64,000 bases of DNA from Sphaerisporangium aureirubrum (GTDB taxonomy: Bacteria > Actinomycetota > Actinomycetes > Streptosporangiales > Streptosporangiaceae), in assembly GCF_042658925.1 (NCBI RefSeq), contig NZ_JBHSRF010000016.1:69132-133131 (forward strand), given 5' to 3'. How positions within the stretch are numbered: the stretch's first letter is position 1; each line of letters begins with the position of its first letter. The translations under genes were made by a program, and so were the position numbers. The notes under the pieces are model-generated. The model saw only the letters and a program-made list of their open reading frames with translations. It did no database searches and was not told the DNA's origin. Of this stretch, positions 1 through 6,530 are shown piece after piece.

Positions 1-1489
1 GCTCGGCAGGGTCGTCGCGGTCACCCCCGGCGTACCCGCACCCACCGGCAACGGTGCCGGTTCCGGCGCCGGACTCGCCTCCGTCGTGGCTGTGGGGGCG
101 AGGCCGTTCGCGGGTACGGCCGAGGGATCGGAGTGGGAGGCGCTGCGGACGGCGGCGGAGCTCGCGGCGCGGACGTCGCACCGTCCGGCGGCACCCGGCG
201 GGGCCACGCACGTGCTGAGCGTCAAGGGCGCGCCCGAGGTCGTGCTGCACCGCTGCACCACCATGCTGAACGACGGCGAGGTGCTGCCCCTGGACCAGGA
301 GACGGCCACGTCGCTGGCCAAAGAGGTGGACCGGCTCGCCCAGCAGGGGTACCGGGTGCTCGCCGTGGCCGAGCGGACCGCGTCCAGCCGTGACGACCTG
401 GACGAGTCGCGGATCAAGGACCTGTGCTTCCTCGGCTACCTCGGCCTGGCGGACCCGGTGCGGCCCACCGCCGCGGACAGCGTCCGCAGGCTGATGCGGG
501 CCGGGGTGCGCATCGTCATGATCACCGGGGACCACCCCAGCACCGCCGAGGCCATCGCCGCCGAGCTGGGCGCGCTGAACGGCGGCCGCATCATGACCGG
601 CCCCGAACTGGACAGCATCGACGACGCGGCGCTCGCCGAGGCGCTGCCCGAGGTGTCGGTGTTCGCCCGGGTCACCCCGGCGCACAAGGCCAGGATCGTG
701 GACGGCCTGCAACGCGCCGGCCGCATCGTGGCGGTCACCGGGGACGGCGCCAACGACGCCCCCGCCATCCGGCTCGCCGACGTCGGCATCGCGCTCGGCT
801 CGCGGGCCACCCCCGCCGCGCGGGCCGCCGCCGACGTGGTGGTGACCGACGACCGCATCGAGACGATCGTGGACGCCATCGTCGAGGGCCGCGCGATGTG
901 GAGCTCGGTGCGCGACTCACTCGGCATCCTGCTCGGCGGCAACCTGGGCGAGATCGCTTTCACCGTCGGATCCAACCTGATCGCCGGCCGCAACACCCTG
1001 AACGCCCGCCAGCTGCTCCTGGTCAACCTGCTCACCGACATGCTGCCCGCCCTGGCCATCGCCGTACGCCCGCCCCGCGCCACCAGCCCCGAGAAACTGC
1101 TGGCCGAAGGCCCCGAGGCGTCACTGGGCGCCGCCCTCACCCGGGACATCTACGTCCGGGCCGGAGTGACCGCGGCGGCCGCCTCGACCGCCTGGATGCT
1201 GGCCCGCGCCACCGGCAGCGAAGGCCGCGCCGACACCGTGGGCCTGATCGGCCTGGTCTCGGCCCAGCTGATCCAGACCCTGGGCCTGGGCGGCCGGGAC
1301 CGTACGGTCCTGCTGGCCACCGGCGTCTCCATGGCGGCCCTGGTCCTCGCCGTGTCGATCCCCGGCCTGAGCAGGCTGTTCGGCTGCCGTCCCGTGGGCC
1401 CTGTGGGCTGGACGATCGGCGTCGGCAGCGGCGCCGCGGCCGGCCTGGTGAGCCGCTGGATCAGCACCTTCGAAGGGCTCGGTCACTAA
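1..1489 (+). CDS. Cation-translocating P-type ATPase, C-terminal part (cut by window edge)
   Basis: The frame is open from the left edge to a TAA stop, so the start and the phosphorylation (DKTG) motif lie outside the window. Visible are the end of the nucleotide-binding domain, the MITGDHPSTAEAIA segment (about nt 519-560) and the hinge motif TGDGANDAPAI (about nt 738-770), both diagnostic of P-type ATPases. They are followed by C-terminal membrane segments containing LLLVNLLTDMLPALAIA. The protein would couple ATP hydrolysis to cation movement across the cytoplasmic membrane. The substrate cannot be read from this part: the ion-coordinating helix before the P-domain is missing. The layout resembles the large mycobacterial Ctp-type pumps, which is family knowledge only. 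An in-frame GTG at 86 exists but lies inside the domain and is not the real start. Confidence 0.9.
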   Translation, partial: LGRVVAVTPGVPAPTGNGAGSGAGLASVVAVGARPFAGTAEGSEWEALRTAAELAARTSHRPAAPGGATHVLSVKGAPEVVLHRCTTMLNDGEVLPLDQETATSLAKEVDRLAQQGYRVLAVAERTASSRDDLDESRIKDLCFLGYLGLADPVRPTAADSVRRLMRAGVRIVMITGDHPSTAEAIAAELGALNGGRIMTGPELDSIDDAALAEALPEVSVFARVTPAHKARIVDGLQRAGRIVAVTGDGANDAPAIRLADVGIALGSRATPAARAAADVVVTDDRIETIVDAIVEGRAMWSSVRDSLGILLGGNLGEIAFTVGSNLIAGRNTLNARQLLLVNLLTDMLPALAIAVRPPRATSPEKLLAEGPEASLGAALTRDIYVRAGVTAAAASTAWMLARATGSEGRADTVGLIGLVSAQLIQTLGLGGRDRTVLLATGVSMAALVLAVSIPGLSRLFGCRPVGPVGWTIGVGSGAAAGLVSRWISTFEGLGH

Positions 1490-1543
1490 AAATTCACCTC
1501 AAAGACACCTGAACCGTTACATACAGCCAGAAACATGCCTAAT

Positions 1544-1558
1544 CCTGTATACAACAGG
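1544..1558. promoter_or_regulatory. Palindromic operator candidate upstream of the 37-residue ORF
   Basis: In an AT-rich stretch (1488-1560) after the ATPase stop, CCTGT and ACAGG face each other around a perfect TGTATACA palindrome (1546-1553). TGTATACA-type palindromes are typical of GntR/YtrA-family operators. The site lies 27 bases before the GTG of the small ORF. A CTAATC hexamer just upstream could serve as a -10. Binding is inference only. Confidence 0.3.
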
Positions 1559-1584
1559 CGAAACTCCCCAACTGTGAGGTTCTG

Positions 1585-1698
1585 GTGTCCGACTTCCTGG
1601 CCGGCGTACTCGCCAAGGCAGCACTCTTGATCGTTGAGGCCCTCGTGATCCGCCTCGTCCAGGTCTGGGCAACCCGCTCGGTTCCCCAGACCGCCTGA
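1585..1698 (+). CDS. Small hypothetical protein, 37 aa
   Basis: A GTG start preceded by GAGG at 1576-1579 (5-base spacing) opens a 37-codon frame ending in TGA. It encodes VSDFLAGVLAKAALLIVEAL and then VIRLVQVWATRSVPQTA. The product is one amphipathic or weakly hydrophobic helix (about residues 4-27) with a basic, polar tail. It could be membrane-associated, but no function can be assigned. It lies 95 bp after the P-type ATPase on the same strand behind its own AT-rich promoter-like stretch. Support comes from the Shine-Dalgarno spacing, the sensible amino-acid pattern and the surrounding non-coding sequence. The main doubt is its short length. Confidence 0.5.
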   Translation: MSDFLAGVLAKAALLIVEALVIRLVQVWATRSVPQTA

Positions 1699-1881
1699 CT
1701 CCACCACTCCCGCCCCACAGGCGGGAACCGGACCACGACGGCAACGCCACCGTGGCCCAAGCCACCCGACGGCACCACCGCCCTCCAAGCGACGGCGCCG
1801 CCCCAAAGGTGCCAACGGCCACGATGGCGTCGCCGCCGTGCCCCGGATACCGGTGGCGATATATCGGCGTGCCGTCCATCT

Positions 1882-2437
1882 ACCGGTGCGCCACCATGGC
1901 GGCAGCGTCGTCCCTGAGGCACCGGTCAGCCATGATGGCGGCCTTGTCGTCCCCGGAGTCACCGGTGCCCCACGATGGCGGCGTCGTCGTCCCTGAGGTG
2001 ACAGTCGGCCATGATGACGGCCCTGTCGTCCCTGGAATCACCGGTGCCCCACGATGGCGGCGTCGTCGTCCCTGAGGTGACGGTCGGCCATGATGGCGGC
2101 CCTGTCGTCCCTGGAATCACCGGTGCCCCACGATGATGGCGTCGTCGTCCCTGAGGTGACGGTCGGCCATGATGACGGCCCTGGCTTCCGCGGAGTCACC
2201 GGTGCCCCACGATGGCGGCGTCGTCGTCCCTGAGATAGCGGTCGGCCATGATGGCGGCCCTGGCCTCCTCGGAGTCACCCGTGCCCCACGATGGAGGCGG
2301 TGCCGTCCCTGAGGTGACGGTCGGCCATGATGGCGGCCTTGGCCTCCTCGGAGTCACAGGTGGGCCATGATGGGGGCGGTGCCGTCCTGACGTGCCGGTG
2401 GGGCCATGATGGCGGTGTTGCCGTCCTGGAGGTGCCG
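1882..2437. repeat. 79-bp tandem repeat array (about seven dimeric units)
   Basis: The string ACCGGTGCC or its close variants recurs at 1882, 1961, 2040, 2119, 2198, 2277 and 2356, exactly 79 bases apart each time. Each 79-mer is itself a dimer of related 39/40-base halves, one carrying the near-palindrome GCCATGATGGC and the other CCACGATGGCGG. The last unit decays into the ribosome-binding region of the next gene at 2438. Because 79 is not a multiple of three, the array shifts frame at every unit, so apparent open frames across it are not genes. The 1699-1881 stretch before it shows only degenerate similarity to the unit. Confidence 0.95.
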
Positions 2438-3118
2438 GTGGCCGAGCGGCCGTATGTTCTGCTGTCGGTGGCGATGTCGATCGACGGGTATATCGATGAC
2501 ACCTCGGCCGCGCCGCTGGCTCTGTCCAACGAGGCGGACTTCGACCGGGTGGATCACGAGCGTGCCGGGTGCGACGCCATCCTGGTGGGGGCGGGCACCA
2601 TCCGGGCCGACGATCCACGTCTACTGGTCAGGTCGGCCGACCGCCGGGCGGACCGGGTGCGGCGCGGGCTCACCGAGACCCCGTTGAAGGTCACCTTCAC
2701 CACGGCCGGCGGCCTGGACCCCGGCGCGAGGTTCTTCACCCTCGGCGACGTCGAAAAGGTCGTCTACGCCACCTCCCCCGCCGCCGCCCGCACCAAGGAC
2801 GCGGTGGGCGCCGTGGCCACCGTCGTCGACGCCGGCGACCCCCTGGACCTGCCGGGCGTCCTCGCCGACCTCTCCGCCCGACGCGTCCACCGCCTGATGG
2901 TCGAGGGCGGCACCTCCATCCACACCCTGTTCCTCTCCACAGGCCTGGTCGACGAGATCCACCTCGTCATAGCCCCCTTCCTCATCGGCGACCCCTCCGC
3001 CCCCCGCTTCACAGCCCCGGCCTCCTTCCCCCAGACCCCCACCACCCCCATGCGCCTGGCCGAAGCCCGCCCCCTCGGCGACGTCGTCCTCCTCCGCTAC
3101 CTCCCCTCCCCGCCATGA
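2438..3118 (+). CDS. RibD C-terminal / dihydrofolate-reductase-fold reductase
   Basis: A 226-residue protein with the RibD_C (pyrimidine reductase) fold. It begins VAERPYVLLSVAMSIDGYID, where SIDGYID is the family's N-terminal signature, then has ILVGAGTIRADDPRLLVR (nucleotide/substrate loop) and LMVEGGTSIHTLFL near the middle, a motif that binds NADPH in RibD and DHFR-like reductases. The GTG at 2438 is chosen because GGAGG at 2428-2432 sits 5 bases upstream. Upstream in-frame starts lie inside the 79-bp array. It shares an ATGA overlap with the deaminase gene, so the two are almost certainly co-translated. The likely activity is NADPH-dependent reduction of a ribosylamino-pyrimidine or similar heterocycle, in riboflavin or a specialised pathway. 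No other rib gene is nearby. Codons become strikingly C-rich toward the 3' end. Confidence 0.85.
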   Translation: MAERPYVLLSVAMSIDGYIDDTSAAPLALSNEADFDRVDHERAGCDAILVGAGTIRADDPRLLVRSADRRADRVRRGLTETPLKVTFTTAGGLDPGARFFTLGDVEKVVYATSPAAARTKDAVGAVATVVDAGDPLDLPGVLADLSARRVHRLMVEGGTSIHTLFLSTGLVDEIHLVIAPFLIGDPSAPRFTAPASFPQTPTTPMRLAEARPLGDVVLLRYLPSPP

Positions 3119-3648
3119 CCGCCTCCTCCGACCGCCACCCCCCCGAGGACCGCCACGGACCCGGCGTCCACCACGATCCCCCCACCCCCGGCCCTCCCGG
3201 CCCGGCGACCGATCTCGCATGGCTGCGCGAGGCGGTGAACCTGTCCCGCCTGTGCCCACGCTCGACCACGGCGTTCGCCGTAGGCGCCGTGATCGTCACC
3301 TCCACCGGCCAGATCCTCGCCACGGGTTACTCCCGCGAAGCCGACCCCCTCGACCACGCCGAGGAAGCCGCCCTGGCCAAACTCCCCCCCGACCACCCCC
3401 ACCTCCGAAACGCCACCATCTACACCTCCCTGGAACCCTGCACCACCCGCGCCTCCCGCCCCCAAGGCTGCACCCAGTTGATCCTCACCGCAGCGATCCC
3501 CCGCGTGGTCTTCGCCTGGCACGAACCCGACGTCTTCACCGACTGCACAGGTGCCGAAACCCTCCGCGAAGCAGGCGTGGAAGTCATCGAACTCCCCACC
3601 CTGGCCCCCGAAGTCCGCGCAGTGAACTCCCACCTGTTCCCCTCCTGA
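3115..3648 (+). CDS. Cytidine/deoxycytidylate deaminase-like zinc protein (RibD N-terminal type)
   Basis: A 177-residue protein with a 35-residue Pro/His-rich leader and then a zinc deaminase domain. HAEE (zinc ligand His plus catalytic Glu) and EPCTTRASRPQGC (the PCxxxxxxxxC zinc cysteines) are both visible, with TAFAVGAVIV as the first strand. The start codon overlaps the stop of the reductase in ATGA, so translation is coupled. In standard RibD the deaminase precedes the reductase in one polypeptide. Here the domains are separate genes in reversed order. The pair may catalyse both RibD steps or act on another pyrimidine. The exact substrate is not readable. Confidence 0.85.
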   Translation: MTASSDRHPPEDRHGPGVHHDPPTPGPPGPATDLAWLREAVNLSRLCPRSTTAFAVGAVIVTSTGQILATGYSREADPLDHAEEAALAKLPPDHPHLRNATIYTSLEPCTTRASRPQGCTQLILTAAIPRVVFAWHEPDVFTDCTGAETLREAGVEVIELPTLAPEVRAVNSHLFPS

Positions 3649-3685
3649 CCTCCCACCGCCGTACCACAGCGACAAACCCGCACGT

Positions 3686-3795
3686 GCTGGGCGCCCCGGG
3701 AAATGGTCCTCGCAGAGGACGCGCTCCGCGCGGAAGGCGCAAGGGCTGTCCTCATGCGGGGGACACCCCCGCACCCCCGAGCCTGCCGGGCTCAC
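3686..3795 (-). repeat. Dispersed element E2, copy 1
   Basis: About 110 bp that recurs (in either orientation) near 28466, 28822 and 49345. Its core holds two hairpins, GCGGGGG-ACA-CCCCCGC and a GCGCG/CGCGC arm pair around CTC, followed by a conserved CGAGCCTGCCGGGCTC flank. It lies in the intergenic spacer after the deaminase gene. No transposase is associated. It looks like a miniature non-coding interspersed repeat. Confidence 0.85.
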
Positions 3796-3832
3796 CCTGC
3801 GCCTCCGCGAGGCGTTCCGTCAGGCCGGTGTC

Positions 3833-3887
3833 CGGCCGTACGGCGGCGCCGGATTCGCCGTACAACGTCCCACCGACCCGGCGCCGA
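3833..3887 (-). repeat. Dispersed element E1, copy 1
   Basis: This stretch contains CCGTACGGCGGCGCCGGATT and continues to CGCCGTAC and CCGGCGCCG. It is the reverse complement of the E1 copies at 26616, 26993, 27433, 28205, 28330 and 49260. E1 is a near-palindrome in which GTACGGCG and CGCCGyCGTAC flank a short loop. As at 49.3 kb and 28.5 kb it sits beside an E2 copy. Confidence 0.8.
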
Positions 3888-4317
3888 TGAGACCAACCCC
3901 GACGAGGCGACGCCGCTTCGCGCCGCCGCCCGCCACGCGGCGGACGACCCGATGTCCGTGGGCGCTCACGGATATGGGCCTCGCGGGCGGCGGGCTCCGC
4001 GCGAAACAAGGGCTGTTCCGGATGCCTGCGGTGGAAATCTTGGGGTGGGCGGAACAGGCCGAGGTGGTTGGGGACAGCCGGGGCAGAGCGGCGGTCGTGA
4101 CGCGTGGGCCCCTTGTGGTCGAGCTGGGGCGGCGGCAGGCGTAGCTGGGTTGCACCCGGGCCAGCGGTGGCTAACCCAGCCGCCAGGCTCCAAAAAATGC
4201 ACAGTCCGAGCCGAAGGCGAGGCCCATTTTCGAGAGCCGTTCAGGCCGCGTGGGTGGTCACGGTGCGTGTGCGGGTGGGTGGGTGGTGGCTGTGGAGGGG
4301 GTGGGGGAGCGGTTAAG
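3888..4317. other. Spacer with a degenerate E2 copy and an inverted repeat; no gene seen
   Basis: Around 3966-4035 GGGCTCCGCGCGAAACAAGG and GCTGTTCCGGATGC match one half of E2, suggesting a decayed copy. An 8-bp inverted repeat, GCTGGGTT (4144-4151) and AACCCAGC (4173-4180), could form a hairpin. A run AAAAAATG follows it. No frame has convincing coding features. Confidence 0.5.
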
Positions 4318-4461
4318 ATGCAGCGGGCGCTGTTGTGCCGCTGTGCGGCTGAGCTTAGGAGTTTGTGGCAGATGTACAAGGAGTTCGCGCTTGAGGTCGT
4401 GGTCTGGCTGATTCCTGTGGTCATTCTGCTTGGGGTCGCTTACCTCGTCACAGCGGGCTGA
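4318..4461 (+). CDS. Small single-pass membrane protein, up to 47 aa
   Basis: An ATG at 4318 opens 47 codons; a second ATG at 4372, with AGGAG at 4357-4361, would give 29 residues, MYKEFALEVVVWLIPVVILL plus GVAYLVTAG. Either way the product is essentially one transmembrane helix with a short acidic/basic N-terminus. The internal start has the better Shine-Dalgarno match, although its 10-base spacing is long. It precedes the DUF255 gene by 98 bp on the same strand and could share its promoter. Function is unknown. The hydrophobic core and ribosome-binding site argue for a real gene. Confidence 0.55.
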   Translation: MQRALLCRCAAELRSLWQMYKEFALEVVVWLIPVVILLGVAYLVTAG

Positions 4462-4559
4462 CAGCTGGAGGGCCTCCTGCGAGGGGGTTCGGTGTGCCGA
4501 CGTTCCGGACATGATGGGAGACGTCGGAGTGCACTGGATTCCATGCCGTAGGAGGACCT

Positions 4560-6530
4560 ATGAACAGGCTGCGGAATGCGACTAGCCCTTATTTGCTTCA
4601 GCACGCGGGCAATCCCGTCGACTGGCACGAATGGGGCGCGGAGGCGTTCGCGGAGGCGCGGCGGCGGGATGTGCCGCTGCTGATCTCGGTGGGGTATTCC
4701 GCCTGCCACTGGTGTCATGTGATGGCCCATGAGTCCTTTGAGGACGTGGCGACGGCGCGGTCCATGAACGCCAAGTTCGTGAACGTCAAGGTGGACCGCG
4801 AGGAGCGGCCGGACGTGGACGCGGTGTACATGAGCGCCACCACGGCCATGACCGGCCACGGCGGCTGGCCGATGACGGTGTTCGCCACCCCGGAGGGCCA
4901 TCCCTTCTACGCGGGCACCTACTTCCCGAGGCAGCAGTTCCAGCGGCTGCTGTCCGCCGTGTCGCAGGCGTGGACGCAGGACCGCGAGGGTGTGCTGACC
5001 CAGGGCGGCAAGGTGGTGGAGGCGCTGGACCAGGCGGTGCTCCTGTCCGGGCCCGCGCCCACCGCCGAGGTCACCGAGAAGGCCGTCCGCGACCTCGCCA
5101 CCACGTTCGACCCCCGGCGGGGCGGCTTCGGGGGGGCGCCGAAGTTCCCGCCGTCCATGGTGCTGGAGTTCCTGCTGCGCCACGGCACGGACGAGGCCGT
5201 CGAGATGGCGGGCGTCACGCTGGAGGCCATGGCCAGGGGCGGCATCTACGACCAGCTCGGCGGCGGGTTCGCCCGGTACAGCGTGGACGCCGAGTGGGTG
5301 GTGCCGCACTTTGAGAAGATGCTGTACGACAACGCGCTGCTGATGCGGGTCTACACCCACTGGTGGCGCGCCACCGGCTCCCCCCTGGCCCGGCGGGTCG
5401 TGCTGGAGACCGCGGAGTGGCTGCTGCGCGAGATGCGCACCACCGAGGGGGGCTTCGCCTCCGCCCTGGACGCCGACAGCGAGGGCGAGGAGGGCCGTTT
5501 CTACGTATGGACACCGGCGCAGCTTCGCGAGGTGCTCGGCACCGAGCGGGGCGACCTGGCGGCGTCGTTGTTCGACGTGACCGGCGCGGGGACGTTCGAG
5601 CACGGCACCTCGGTGCTCCAGCTGCCCGCGGACCCGGACGACGCGGCGCTGCTGGACGCCGTGCGGGCCGAGTTGTTCGCCGCCCGCTCGGCCCGGGTGC
5701 GGCCAGGCAGGGACGACAAGATCGTGGCCGCATGGAACGGCCTGGCGATCGCGGCGCTGGCCGAGGCGGGAGCGCTGTTCGGCCGCCCCGACCTGGTCGA
5801 CGCGGCCCGCGGCGCCGCCGAGCTGATCGACGGCCTGCACACCGACGGCGCGCGGCTCTGGCGCACCTCGCGGGACGGCCGCGCGGGCAGGAACGCGGGC
5901 GTGCTGGAGGACTACGCGGACGTCGCCGAGGGATTCCTCGCCCTGTACGGCGTGACCGGCGAGGTCCGGTGGTTCGAGCGGGCGGGCGCGCTGCTCGGCA
6001 CGGTGCTCGACCGCTTCCCCGACGGCGAGGGCGGCTTCTACGACACCCCGGACGACGGCGAGCAGCTGTTCCAGCGCCCGCGCGACGCCACCGACGGCGC
6101 CACCCCGTCGGGCCGCTTCGCCGCCGCCGGGGCCCTGCTGACCTACGCCGCCCTCACCGGCTCGGCCCGCCACCGCGCCGCCGCCGAGGAGGCGCTCGGC
6201 ATGGTCTCCGCCCTGGCCCCGCGGCACTCCCGCTTCGCCGGCTGGGGCCTGGCGGTGACCGAGGCGGCGCTGGCCGGGCCCGTGGAGGTGGCCATCACCG
6301 GCGCACCGGACGACCCCCGCACATCAGCACTGCATCGGGCCGCGCTGATGTCCGGCGCGCCGGGCCTGGTGATCGCCCTGGGCGACGGCGACGTCCCCCT
6401 GATGCGCGACCGGGGGCTGGTCGGCGGCGAGCCCGCCGCGTACGTCTGCCGGAACTTCACCTGCCGCCTGCCGGTCACCACCCCGGCCGACCTGACCAGA
6501 GAGCTGCTCGTCAGCGCCGTGGGGCGTTGA
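4560..6530 (+). CDS. Thioredoxin-domain protein of the DUF255/YyaL (SPATA20-like) family
   Basis: A 656-residue cytosolic protein. It starts MNRLRNATSPYLLQHAGNPV, the hallmark N-terminus of the family, and carries the CHWC thioredoxin-like active-site motif at about residue 50 in SACHWCHVMAHESF. An (alpha/alpha)6-barrel-like region follows, recognisable by GGIYDQLGGGFARYSVD and VPHFEKMLYDNA. A perfect AGGAGG at 4550-4555 fixes the start. The biochemical role of the family is not established. The combination of a thioredoxin fold and a glycosidase-like barrel suggests redox-linked or sugar-related function. Its last 20 bp overlap the 3' end of the convergent PBP gene. Confidence 0.92.
   Translation: MNRLRNATSPYLLQHAGNPVDWHEWGAEAFAEARRRDVPLLISVGYSACHWCHVMAHESFEDVATARSMNAKFVNVKVDREERPDVDAVYMSATTAMTGHGGWPMTVFATPEGHPFYAGTYFPRQQFQRLLSAVSQAWTQDREGVLTQGGKVVEALDQAVLLSGPAPTAEVTEKAVRDLATTFDPRRGGFGGAPKFPPSMVLEFLLRHGTDEAVEMAGVTLEAMARGGIYDQLGGGFARYSVDAEWVVPHFEKMLYDNALLMRVYTHWWRATGSPLARRVVLETAEWLLREMRTTEGGFASALDADSEGEEGRFYVWTPAQLREVLGTERGDLAASLFDVTGAGTFEHGTSVLQLPADPDDAALLDAVRAELFAARSARVRPGRDDKIVAAWNGLAIAALAEAGALFGRPDLVDAARGAAELIDGLHTDGARLWRTSRDGRAGRNAGVLEDYADVAEGFLALYGVTGEVRWFERAGALLGTVLDRFPDGEGGFYDTPDDGEQLFQRPRDATDGATPSGRFAAAGALLTYAALTGSARHRAAAEEALGMVSALAPRHSRFAGWGLAVTEAALAGPVEVAITGAPDDPRTSALHRAALMSGAPGLVIALGDGDVPLMRDRGLVGGEPAAYVCRNFTCRLPVTTPADLTRELLVSAVGR

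Noticed and set aside
1752..2618. Open frames across the 79-bp array on both strands
   Set aside because: Period 79 shifts frame at each unit. The frames are a by-product of repeats poor in stop codons.
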